DNA from: Sipunculus nudus
Taxonomy: Eukaryota; Annelida; Sipuncula; Golfingiida; Sipunculidae
Direction of reading: 5' to 3'
NCBI GenBank assembly: GCA_026874595.1
Contig: CM049306.1
Coordinates: forward strand, 100,640,642-100,704,641
DNA length: 64,000 nt
The notes under the pieces were generated by a model. The model saw only the letters and a program-made list of their open reading frames with translations, ran no database searches and was not told the origin of the DNA. Within the stretch, counting starts at the first letter, position 1; the number at the start of each line of letters is the position of its first letter. Both the position numbers and the translations under genes were made by a program. Positions 50,291 to 61,429 of this stretch are shown piece after piece.

Positions 50291-51729
50291 ATGTTTATGT
50301 AGCAGAGATCCATTCTTATATGTAACACATGTAACTCTATTTCCCCTTGCCACTCAATCCATGCCTCACTTCACCCGTCCTACTCTGATTTTTTGCGGAT
50401 ACACGTAGTCGCTTGTCGACTACCCGTGTATTCTAGTTGTTCAAAGTATGCGCCCCAATCATGCAGAATAAAATGCAATTCTTTCGAGTTCTCGAATCAA
50501 GGCACTGTCGCGAAATTTGCGAAAATTGCTCGCTTCCGATATTTTGCCGTTTAACAGTATCTGCACATCACATGGTTTGAGGTAACAAAGCTGACGAACT
50601 ATTAGTGAACCATATGCATGACTAGGATCAAACTAGTATATAACTCCAAATGACTGGTTTTGTTGAAAGACACATTCTACTTTATAACTGACAAAATATT
50701 ATGCGTCCTTCGATATATATCTAGATCTCAGTCCATACTAGGCAGACATGTCAGTGATTACTTTAAGAACAATATCGGATTGTGAAAATAGAATATTGTA
50801 TACTTTTCTCCCGAATGGGACATTTGAAGTGGAGTGCAGATGTATGGTTGTGTGTTGATAAATGTGTACACAGGCATTCGTTTGCGATGTTCCGTCTATA
50901 GTTAATTCTTTATTTTCCCTTATATGCTTTATTGGAACCTTTAATTGAAGAAAATATTTAGGTTATCAAGATTTTACATTTTTGATTTTGAAAAGAATGG
51001 CGCTAAACCGGTGACAAAATGGCATGGTGGAAAATCAGATTATCAAAACATATTGAATTTAGTAATCAAATATACTATATCACATTGAAATTCCTGATCT
51101 TCCTAATTTTCTAAGTCAATACCGATTGGACAGCGCGTGTATTTTTTAGTAAATCAGGAAGATATAACGGTATAAGGAAATCCGCCAGATTTTCTCAAAA
51201 TACGCTGCCGACTCTAAAGCGCTCTGCCGGATGTTGGCGCCAGGTAGTTTTAAGTAGTTTGTGAATAGTTCTACACGCTAATGTTTAAAATAAATAAACA
51301 GAAAGGTAAAAGTTAAAATGTACCCGTAACAGTGCAATTTCGTTAAAAATGCTATTCTTAAATGACATAACATTCTCTAAGAATATATCATTTGAGGTAA
51401 ATGGGGCGTGTATAATTTTACATTCTAAATTTAAAAGTCAAGTCAACGTTTGTACAAGGTTTGATCACTGACAACGACTGTCAATACAGAAAACGGTCAA
51501 GCAAATCGTTTACTCCCCTTGTTATCCGTCACTTTATCAATCTCTTAAAATAAAATACACTTATCACAATACAATTAACCCAGACGCGTGTATAGGCCAT
51601 GCTGCAAATACAGAATGTAAACGTGCATACCAACAGCGAGGCTTTTAAAATTTATTTATTTTACATTGATTGTACAACCAGTTATAATAACTAATATGAG
51701 GCACTCTCAATGACTCAGATGTTGGCGCC

Positions 51730-51905
51730 CGGTAGTCGGTAAAGGTGGGGGGGGGGGGGGGGCGGAAGACCCGGAGAAAATTACTTACCTTGGACGGGCC
51801 ACTTTAACCCACTCTCATATAGCCACGCCGGGAATAAATCCCGGTCGCCAGCGGAGGGGGCCGAGCGTTTTACCACTCAACTGTCCAGGCCTGAGCAGAA
51901 AGAAA
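51730..51905 (-). mobile_element. tRNA-derived SINE, family 2 (minus strand)
   Basis: The complement reads CCTGGACAGTTGAGTGGTAA, then CGCTGGCGACCGGGATTTATTC, then AGAGTGGGTTAAAGTGG. This matches the SINE at 63600-63790 across about 110 bp. The B box is degraded here. A G-run lies beside its 3' side at 51747. Confidence 0.7.
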
Positions 51906-52261
51906 GTAGTGGAAAAAAATAGCGGTCCTGGGACATGTGGAATAAAACTATACTTATTCAAATCAAATTTCAGGGTTAAAAAACACTTGACAAGTTCAGA
52001 TAAGTTGGCTTCAGCGAACAGAGGATCAGTGTTTATAATATATATGCCGATGTGGCTGTATTTTTATATCCGACAGCTCAGATTCAGGGCACCGTGAGGA
52101 AACCGCACGGGCAAAGTTTACATCGGGAGGTAGCCGTGCGGACCCCACACAGCAGCCATTCGACTTTTCACATGTCACACCGAGCCCTTACGGGTACCGT
52201 AAGGTTATCGCACGGTGCTAGTACGGCAACGGCGGACAACGCAAGGCGCCCGTAGGAATAT

Positions 52262-52640
52262 TTTCGGGGAAAATGCGGCTTTATGCAGTGGCAATGCAGT
52301 GTAACATTCGCTCTGGCTCATCCAACCTATCCACTGCCTGTCATCGCTGCTTTTCCGAACACAGCCGACAAGGTATAAATTATATATAGAGGGCCAAGAT
52401 TGACCCGTATCATCATGAAAAAGTGCGACAGCGCAGACTTGAATCAGAAGATCTTTGCGAAAATCCGCAATAACTGGCTCTGATTGGTCAGAACATTTGA
52501 TATACATGTACATACACCTTGATAGAAGGAATACACGGCCATTCGTATAACTCTGTCGTTGAACTGTTATTCTTAGGGCAGTCTGAGTTAATTTCTCCAT
52601 CGTCTTTCTTCACTGCAAACCCGAATCGCATGTATGTAGT
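52262..52640 (+). repeat. Unit 2 counterpart of 30830-31160, ending at the empty insertion site
   Basis: CTCTGGCTCATCC, GCTTTTCCGAACACAGCCGAC, AGTGCGACAGCGCA, CTCTGATTGGTCAGAA and GGAATACACGGCC are shared with 30860-31060. Its 3' edge, GCATGTATGTAGTTGTAGCC, joins the two flanks that in unit 1 are separated by the 6.2-kb insertion. Confidence 0.75.
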
Positions 52641-52706
52641 TGTAGCCTTTTACACTGGTTCTCTGATGATACAAACGGTAAAGCATTTAAAGATAGACAG
52701 ATTTAT

Positions 52707-52728
52707 GGGGGGGGGGGGGGGGGGGGGG
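52707..52728. repeat. Poly-G tract
   Basis: About 22 G residues in a row; the corresponding place in unit 1 near 39950 has none. Confidence 0.9.
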
Positions 52729-53164
52729 TGGAACCAGAATATTATAATCCTCTGATCACTTCAACTGTGGATTTAAAAAAAATAAATGAATATATTTTAT
52801 TTCTAAATGCTATATGTATATATGCTCCTGTGTTTGAATTAACAATATGTTGTAATATAAGAACGTTTAGTATGCTATACACTGTAATTAATTTACAATA
52901 TATATATAACTATATATGTGTGTGCGTGTGTACAAAAATAAGAAAAAAAACAGTGACCATTGAACACTGGGAAATGTTACAGCTTTTTCAAATGTGACAA
53001 AATTATATAAAAAATAAATGATAATAAAGTCACGTATTCTTCGTGTCACTGAAGCCCATCCCACGCCGGGTAAAAACGGGTGTTTATGCAAGGTTTCTGT
53101 ATTATATTTTTTTTACGTGGGAGAGATACACAGGACATGCAGAACGCCCCAGTTTAACAGGACA

Positions 53165-53397
53165 GCTACTGTGCAGTCCTCCCCTCCCAGTGTATCCTGT
53201 CTACAGTTTTCACATTACTTTCATGACTGATATTATCGGTTTATCTGTGTATCCCCGTAACACTATTAATAGCGATATACCCATGCCCTGCCTTATAAAA
53301 GGAGGTTCTGTCGCATGTAACGGATAAGTCATATATCCTGATCAACGATTCATCATTATAACATATTAATCAAGTGCAAAAATAACACAATAATACA
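53165..53397 (+). promoter_or_regulatory. Promoter and 5' leader of copy C
   Basis: TATAAAA at 53294-53300 stands 104 bp before the ATG, the same spacing as in copy B. TATCCTGTCTA, TTTCATGACTGATATTATCGG and CTATTAATAGCGATATA precede it, and CCATGCCCTGCCTTATAAAA is closer to copy A than to copy B at this point. Confidence 0.78.
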
Positions 53398-54427
53398 ATG
53401 TTTTGTGTTGAAGTAAAAAGAAATTCAGGTGAGTTTCCATTCCGAATTGAGTTCTCATTCAGCTGCAGCTCAGAAATTTCATATGGCACAACTGTTGCTG
53501 ATTATGTAACAAATCTAATTTGTGTTGGTATTTTGGAAATACACGTATGAACAGTAACTAATTCATGATAGTTTATGTATGTTAAAAAGAGTGAATTTAA
53601 TATATATAGAACAGGGTAACTATGATTATTATTTTCAAATTGAATTCACATTCTAATAATACACTTTTCACACATTAAACAAATTTCTTTATATCTTTCA
53701 GTTTCATCGGTCGTGAACATATTGCTAGCCACCCTAATGATTTTACTGACTGATCACGCAAGGAGTCTTCCTATGATGCAACGGGGCATTGATGTTAATT
53801 CCGTCACAACAACGGCCATGCCCGTAAGCCAATCAGATGACACGTGGCATCCTTGTGTTCGCTCAACTTTCGATCTGCTGAGGAGAGTGCCAAATAATAT
53901 AAAACAACGTCCTTTAAATGAATTGTACAAGAGAGTTTTACAGCATACCGAAGAGCTTTCAAGTGTCCTGAACGAAGTTATGAAAGTTTATGTAAGTTCT
54001 AAAACAGAACATACTGGTTTACTTTTTTCACTATTTTCAATTATAAAATTATGATTCATTTACTTAAGTTTACTTTTATAATTACTGTTTGATTGTGATG
54101 AATCATCCGTTGGTTATAACAATATTGTAGATTGCAGCTTAAACGTACTTTTTGCGGGTTTTATGTATTATTGTCTTTTCATACTAAAAATACGATTGAG
54201 TGTATATTAAAAAAAATAACAATGAACTGAAAAACTGGACCTTAACTGATGTTGTATACTGTTATTCTTACTTTTCGCTATCATGTTTCTCAATAGGAAC
54301 TATATTTCGGCGACAAATACACGGGGCAGCTTAGCGAACACCCATCGTTTCATGGGATGCCGGATATCCCTGAAATGACCATAGATTACCTAGATTCACT
54401 TGATGTAAGTAGCCGCAACACCTCCAA

Positions 54428-54464
<37 letters not shown>

Positions 54465-54971
54465 GTCGGGGTTTATTTATAATTACAAGATGGGTATTGA
54501 ATTGAGGATAAAGGAAGCTTAACTTAACACATACACAAATACAAAAAGAAAACGGGAGACCAAACTTGATATCAGGTCACTGTTGCTTGGGTGAGATACT
54601 TTCCCATTATATATACTATGTGACAGAATGTTTTTAGCTGTTTTGGTGCAATTATATACCTGCTTTGTGGTGACAATTTTCAGTATTTAAATGCACTATT
54701 TCTGACTACCAGATACTCTGGGCCTTTTAATTCCGAAACATTGTGTTCTGCGTTTGAACCTATAAATATCTTATAAATTAAACTTAATACATTAAGGTAA
54801 AGCTAGTTTCTTTAAGATAAAACCATATTAATCAGGTTTTACCAAAACGCGTTATATTTTGGCGTTTTATTATATATAAACTACACATATTATTTCAAAA
54901 CCAGATCACTAAGATAAGTTTTGGCTTTCCAGGCAAATTGCGAAATGCTACCCTTTGTGTGCGTGTGTTTC

Positions 54972-55016
<45 letters not shown>

Positions 55017-55458
55017 AATGCACCACGACGTCGGGTGATATAAGAAACTGCTAAAATTAATTTTGTTTTCAATTCCCTTACAGGAGACGCATACCCAGGT
55101 TGTCTTTGAGCGCTTCGCCCGTTTCGCCATCTTTTTGGAACAAGGAATTCGGGACGAAAGTGAACACGCGTCAGGCGTGATGAAGCGACACCTGGTGAGG
55201 ATCAACCACAAATACGTGTATCCCCTGCTGTGTTTGTTTCGTGAGATTTTACAAGTCCAGGAGAAACCACTGCCAAAGAGGGTCACCCGCAGTATCATTC
55301 AAACAAAGTTAATTACAATGGAGTCCATTCAAGAAAGTCGATCTCGTGACTTCATCGTCTTACGAGATCTACGCAAGATCTCGTCCGCCATTACTTTAGA
55401 AGAATATAAGGAACTGCTTCTGCGAGAACAAGAAAGCAGCAAAGAGACAAGAGAATGA
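53398..55458 (+). CDS. Cytokine-like secreted protein gene, copy C
   Basis: Exons 53398-53428, 53702-53991, 54297-54404 and 55084-55458 give 267 residues, with intron phases 1, 0, 0. Exon 1 encodes MFCVEVKRNS. The leader is NILLATLMILLTDHARS, followed by LPMMQRG. One codon is missing before TWHPC compared with copy B. Exon 3 (ELYFGDKYTGQLSEH, FHGMPDIPEMTIDYL) differs from B at two residues and from A at five. Exon 4 differs from B at three positions before the C-terminal tail, which ends EQESSKETRE. AATAAA at 55532 follows the stop by 75 bp. The strict conservation of exon 4 against freely drifting introns indicates purifying selection and a working gene. The cytokine assignment is the same inference as for copy A. 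Confidence 0.86.
54430..54459. repeat. (TA)n microsatellite at start of intron 3 of copy C
   Basis: A TA run follows the exon 3 donor by about 25 bp. Copy B has a more scrambled TA-rich region at the same place (41600-41665). Confidence 0.9.
54975..55016. repeat. (GA)n microsatellite in intron 3 of copy C
   Basis: About 20 GA units lie roughly 70 bp before the exon 4 acceptor. Read on the minus strand it creates serine-leucine frames that are not genes. Confidence 0.95.
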
Positions 55459-55539
55459 GCTGAAGAAAAGCAAAGGGCATATATTAGAAAAAACAATGAA
55501 GAGTAAACGTACGGTCATATGGTCATACACAAATAAAAG

Positions 55540-58500
55540 GGTTATTTTTTACATATGGCTCCTATAAATTATAAATTATAAATCACTCATGCATGTTAAT
55601 ATAGAACATATCAAGTATAAGTAAATCCATAAATAATTTTGCCAACCATTGATTATCTTCCTTGGAGAAACACTGCATAAAATATTATAGTGTACAGTTT
55701 TGAACAAGATTTTAAATCTTACAGGGGAAAATAACATTACAATATTTAACTTAAACACATTAAGTTACTGAACATTTCCATGCACATTTTAGTTTTACTA
55801 GATTTTTTTTTTTAAAGATATGGAATGACAAAAGGTATAAGATTTTTCAATAATATTTAAATATGCACATGTTCATTTGTGTGTACCTTTATGTCAAGAC
55901 AGATTTGTTGTATACACACTATATACTCTGATAATGTGATAAAAAAATACGAATGAGAATCAACTTATGTGAAATATAATTACAAACCAGAACATTTAGC
56001 TAATCTCATAAAATAACCATGGCAAGAACCATTGTGATACTTCTTCTAGACGTTTTACATATTACTTATTTGATCGTTATTTATTGAAACGTGTTATACT
56101 TTCTTATTATATCTATAAATCATGTGATATTTATTGAAAAGCAATCCTTTTTTTATATTTATTGTAAATTGCTACTTTATACTGTGTATAAAGTTTACAT
56201 TTTCATAAATGTTTACTGTTTATTTATATTATACGGTGTACTACTTGCCACCGGCACATCAATCTAAGTAATTAAATCTTCATCAATGTGATGGTTAATA
56301 GATGTATGTTTTTTTCTGCAACAAGTGTTTAATTTTGAATGCTTGTTAAAGTGTGCTTGATTGTCTTTAGCGAGAAATGGGGTTTCCTGATTCTATTGAT
56401 TTGAAAGTATGTAATTCACGCAGACGCGTAGACGGTATAGCCCGGCCTGAGACCCGTGCAGCAGGGACTGAAACAAGTGTCAGAAACAGTAAATATTAAA
56501 ACAGTTTTGGTGTAGGGTTTGGGATCTATTTCTTAATTAAAAAACTTAACTACTCTTAGCTGGGGTTTCCTTTGATACTCAACAATATGTCAGCATTGTA
56601 GCCCTGCTCTAGCTATTTATAACTCTTGACCTACCAGTTGTACCTAAATAAGACACAGCAGTACGCCACGGGTTACTCCTGGAAAGACATGGCCTGCTGA
56701 GCAAGTAGAATGTTGGCCGTGAACACGACTCAGTATATGCATTTACACTGGCTGGTAAGCCTAACTTGAGTCGTGATACAAGCCATACGGGCAATAGAAT
56801 GATACCGTCACCCATCCGGTTGCTTTTATGTCGTGATAAAAAGCCGATAATCTTAATATATTAGGCTATGATTGGTGAATAAACACTTAAGAATACATGA
56901 GAACTCACAAACTGAACTGAAAATCCGTCTCTATGGGAGACTGTATCGCGTACAAGTTGTCTGTCGTCCATTTACCCGTGCAAGCCATGCTTGTATTCAA
57001 ACCTGCAGAGGGATTTATCAGTATATGCTGAGGTAAAACGGCAGTTGTTTTCGCACCCGGTGGGTATTGTTAGAAAGTATACTAAAAAAGCTTATAACTG
57101 GTCTGATTTATGTTAAATGACAGCGTATTTATAAACCATGAGGCGTTGTCAAAAATGACCAAAATATTTTTGGAGCCCTCTAGAGCCCTACAGTGTGGTC
57201 CTCGATGCCAGATGTATACTCAAGGCACTCTGACGCCTATACACTGGTCGTAGACTCTCTAATGTCAGAAGGCCGAAATGTCGCTGGTAGCATGTCTTCT
57301 CCAGTAACCAGCTAATTTTTGCATGGGTTACCCTGTTACCAGGAAACTTGGCTCTCGTTCCTCCCCGTTACATCTCTGTTACATTTCAAGTTACATCTCA
57401 GAATCTTGTTTAAAGGCCGGTATAGGGCGCCTTCTGCCGTTGTTATGGTATCACCAGCACCATCCAATGATTAGACACAACAGGCATCAAAGCGAACCAC
57501 TCGGCCACACTGATCTTGTCCTTGATATTCTTTAATATTCTTTTTCAGCCATAAGTCGGTAACACCAGCCGTCTGTTGATATGATAACAAACCTACAGCA
57601 TCTCACTTCATCTATCATTTAATAAACAATGTTAACAGTTGATAATGTTATTTTCATTCAAAGACACCTTCAATGCGCAACTTCGTGAACATACATGAGT
57701 AAAAATATCTCTAGCTATTATACGTACCGACTTTGTCGAAATGTATATTAATAAGTCTTTTGTAAGGTCCAGGATATGTTCCCCAAAGAGAGTATCTAAA
57801 CTTGTGGTTCATGTGTCTTCGGCTTTGTTATATCTCCGCTAGGAGGATTTTGTCTTTTTACTTTTTTTTGTTCCTTTTACCAACTTTACTAAAATTATTT
57901 ATTGGGATTGTTGGTCGCCCTTGTTCTGGTTGGCACAGCTGCTACCAAAACATCTAGGTGATGAATCGTGACACATATTTCACTATGCTTGCATTCATAT
58001 ATGTCCGGTGCGTACGTAGAGCACGCCAAAGTATGACCAGGTTCCTGGAAGAGCTACTTCTGCGAGCGCTTGCTGCTTTCTAGTTTCATATATTTCAGCG
58101 GAAAATAAACTTATGCTCGCACACGGTGGTAGGGATCATTAAGCAGACGTTATATTTATTAGCCTATTCTTCATCCTTATAGCAAGGTTTTTTTTTAATC
58201 TCCCCAGCTGGATTGTTTTCCTCAAATTCAGTAGAAATAATATCGAATGCATACGAGGTTCAACTGACGACAGAATCAGGGCGTAGCCGTTGCTGTCCTG
58301 TCAATAAGTCAGTACTGCTGCCTAATGGTGACCAGAAACCAAGAATAGAGGTCTTTTGTACATTTGAATGAATTAAATATGAGGTTCAGTTCACATATGC
58401 GAGTGTGTGATATAGTACCTGGTGACGTAAGATTCGATTAAACTTTGATTAAACTAAAATTCATATATGAATAAGAATTATGAAATATAAATAAATATAA

Positions 58501-59190
58501 AAATGCATATAGGTTATCAAGAGTCATTTAACAAATGAAATTATTTGCAAGAAATTTTTACGGTTTATAGGAAGAAAACGTTCATCCATACAAAATCAGT
58601 TTTGAATATCTTACATGAATATTGTAAGAATGAAGGAATAAGTAAAATGAACAGCCGAAAAAGAGGCCCTAGCTGCCAGGACGTCATATGGCTTCATATC
58701 AGAACGCCGGTCTATAGCTTAGTAACCTCGCAGGATTTTACTTCATTATTATATATTGATGTACATAATATTCTTGTGTGCAGGATAAGCACAGCGTATT
58801 TTGAAATATGTTTTCTTCCCAATTTAACCGAGGGGCCCCTTCGATGAGTTACTGTTGTGAGACTGACATAAACAATCAATTCCTGTGGTCAGAACCAGAG
58901 AGATAGTAAAACGGTTTAGTTATAAGATAATTTATTACAGAAAATATTCAGGTTATAAAAAATATTGTTTATATATTATATCTTGGTTTTCTTGGCATAA
59001 TTTTATGAAATCCTGATCGGCTGTTCCCGGAGTATACTCAATTTACTGTATGACGACTGATTGTTGAACATAATAAATATAGTGAATTACCGTTTCATTG
59101 TTAATAAAAGTAATATTAAAATACCAACTCTACATTTTCTTATTCAAATTAGCTACACTGACACATTATGGATTCAGCTCTGAGAAATTT
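55540..59190. other. Distal part of unit 2 and following spacer, no gene
   Basis: The stretch is homologous to the unit 1 DNA after copy B, up to about 58870. 57050-57290 additionally resembles 48410-48620 (TTGTTAGAAAGTA, AAAGCGTTGTCAAAAATGA, AAGGCACTCTGA), so a shared repeat lies at both places within unit 2. No frame is conserved between the copies. Confidence 0.4.
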
Positions 59191-59199
59191 GATTAACCC

Positions 59200-59765
59200 A
59201 GATGATACGCCACCCCGTTAACAGTACAACCTCAGTAATATGACCACCCCAGTAATATACAATCCTCGGTAATACGACCACCTCATGTATAAGCAACGCG
59301 GTAAAACGCCAATCCAGTAACATGACCAACCCTGAAACACAACCGTTCATTAATACAACCATCCAGTTGCAAAACCAAGCCAATAATACGACCATCCATG
59401 TAACACGAACGCCCAGTAACACGAACATTAAGAAAAACACGACAACCTGATAATACGAACACCCCTGTAATAACATGACCAACCCGGGAAACGAGCATTT
59501 AGTGATGAACCAAGTTACCTGAACTAACATGAGCCCTAGTGACAGGACAAGGTCGGTACCTTGTCAAACCAGTAAACACGGCCATACCCGGTAAAACGAC
59601 TATCCCAATAACATGGTTACCCTGGTAACACGACAATCTGATAACATAGACCAACCCTGTTACACAACCACCCAGAAACACGGCCAGCCCAGCAACATGT
59701 TTACCTCGGTAACACGACCATCCCGAAAACACAGCCAACCCAGTAACATGGTTAACTAACTTGGA
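59200..59765. repeat. Degenerate minisatellite of about 20 bp
   Basis: Units of the type CCCAGTAACACGACCAACC recur more than twenty times with substitutions and small length changes. Minus-strand open frames rich in valine, leucine and glycine run through it because the unit rarely creates stops; they are not conserved proteins. Confidence 0.85.
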
Positions 59766-59911
59766 GGTCATCATCTGTTACCGTTCACCTATCAGCGGAC
59801 ATCTCAACCGGGACTGTCCTGACCATAAATCAGGCTAAATACATAAACAAAACTTTACGTTCTAGACTTCATTCTCCAAAACAATCAATGAATTTAACAA
59901 TATCACCATTT

Positions 59912-59913
<2 letters not shown>

Positions 59914-59961
<48 letters not shown>

Positions 59962-60025
59962 CGATATATAAATTCACATATTCACATGTTTATATATATA
60001 TATACATATATATATACGCATATAA
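59914..60025. repeat. TA-rich microsatellite cluster
   Basis: Two long TA runs are separated by a short segment with TTCACATATTCACATG. Nothing coding is seen from here to about 60430. Confidence 0.9.
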
Positions 60026-60433
60026 TTTACGTATTTAAGGATATGTGAATTTCTTCAAGACGTCAGGGAAGATAAAAATTACTTTAAAAAAATCTATTGA
60101 ATCTTACATCCTATATGAACAAATATAAACACTTCTCTCGTATTTTGTTTCCATTTGCCCCCGTATTGTTGTGCGTATTTCCTTAAACCGTGTTTTGCCA
60201 AAAAAGGAAATAAACACTGACATAATACATCTAATCAGATGAGAAGGCCGTGATGGGAGACAAGGATTCTGTACCTGTCAGGGTCAGGCCTTATCAACAC
60301 ACATGGCCCAGTGTTAACTAACCACGGTCTCTGTTTGTTAAAATATGTGCATGCGCATACACACCATACACACACATATATTTATATTATTGTTACTATC
60401 GTTCATAATCATTTTTTTTTTCAAACTAAACAG

Positions 60434-60495
60434 TTATTGTTGTTAGGGAGCACTCACAGAGCATATCCCTGTACCAACGCCAAAGTATACGTATA

Positions 60496-60549
<54 letters not shown>

Positions 60550-61421
60550 CACTGAAGAAAAAAACACTGTAAATTCACTACAGACTGTTTTACGAGATGA
60601 GCCCGATCATCAGGTGAATGTTGTTAGAATGAAGCTATCGGCCATAGAGCACTTACAACATTACTTTATAGAAACATTTAACACTGGTCCAACAAGCGGA
60701 GCAAGTATAACTCGGTTCCTTAATAAAATTAATTCTTCTTTACCTCTAGAAACACCTCTGAGTTATGTATCATAAAATGAAATATTTTCCCCAGATATCT
60801 TGGACAAACAATTTTTACGGACAAACATTCTATCAGAGTGACAGATCTGTATAAATGTAAGCTCCCACAGGTATGCTTCACAATGACCCCCTCCCCTCCC
60901 CGTTCCTTTCTGCATGTCATAGATACTTTAATCCGTGAACTGTCAAAACCATATAGTTCAAAGTCCAACGTCAATGTCCATCAGCTGCCAGCCAAACCAT
61001 TCTATTACACAGATTTTGGAAGGGAGAATAAAAAAGAAGTATGAAAACCAATCAAGCACTTAAAACGGGATAAACTGGGAATAATTCAAACAGAACAGAT
61101 TTACCGAATAACCATCTTGATGTGCTCCCTAGGACCTATGATTAGTTGAGACCCTGTAGGGCCAGAGCTACACAGACTTTATTGACCTTTGTCATGTTTT
61201 TTTCCAGGAACAACGGCATTGATCACTTTGACCACATAATATATATATACATATACAGCACTAAATCTTTGTAACTTATCTGTTTCTGTATCTTCTATCA
61301 GGAAGGAAATAGGGAGAGACTGGGTAAAAAAATCAAAGACGATGAACATCTAAATATAAGACGGAATGTCATACCGGAAGAGATAAGCCAAGGAGTCGAT
61401 ATGATGCTCATATCTACTTAA
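60434..61421 (+). CDS. Putative multi-exon gene E, unrecognised (5' end missing)
   Basis: A consistent model uses exons 60434-60484, 60584-60766, 60871-61038 and 61302-61421, all joined in phase 0 with GT-AG introns, and an AATAAA at 61463. The first segment reads LLLLGSTHRAYPCTNAK, like the end of a leader followed by a cysteine. The second is amphipathic (VNVVRMKLSAIEHLQHYFIE, SITRFLNKINSS). The third starts VCFTM and includes RSFLHVIDTLIRELSKPY. The last runs EGNRERLGKK to MMLIST and TAA. Intron 1 holds the TA microsatellite. The donors GTATCA and GTATGA are weak, and exon 1 with the ATG is not found. Gene size, phase-0 introns and two cysteines would allow a distant helical cytokine, but sequence similarity to copies A-D is not convincing. 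Confidence 0.4.
60497..60545. repeat. (TA)n microsatellite in putative gene E
   Basis: A TA run of about 48 bp. It stays open in the same frame as its neighbours (alternating Tyr-Ile), so either it is translated or, more likely, it sits in the 99-bp intron 60485-60583. Confidence 0.9.
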
Positions 61422-61429
61422 TAACCTAC

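Larger units (their letters stand above)
45880..58870 (+). repeat. Segmental duplication unit 2 (carries copy C)
   Basis: Sequence is colinear with 23580-45545 through the landmark pairs given for unit 1. Intergenic DNA is well diverged (many indels), while the gene exons are nearly the same, so the duplication is not recent. Unit 2 lacks the 6.2-kb insertion, the 2.55-kb tandem copy and the family 1 SINE, and instead carries the 49.3-50.3 kb satellite. Confidence 0.78.

Noticed and set aside
54890-55072. Serine-leucine repeat protein on the minus strand
   Set aside because: It is a translation of the (GA)n microsatellite in intron 3 of copy C.
59174-59774. Overlapping minus-strand frames of 71-118 codons as possible membrane proteins
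   Set aside because: They arise from a 20-bp degenerate minisatellite that rarely makes stops; three overlapping frames are open at once and composition follows the repeat.
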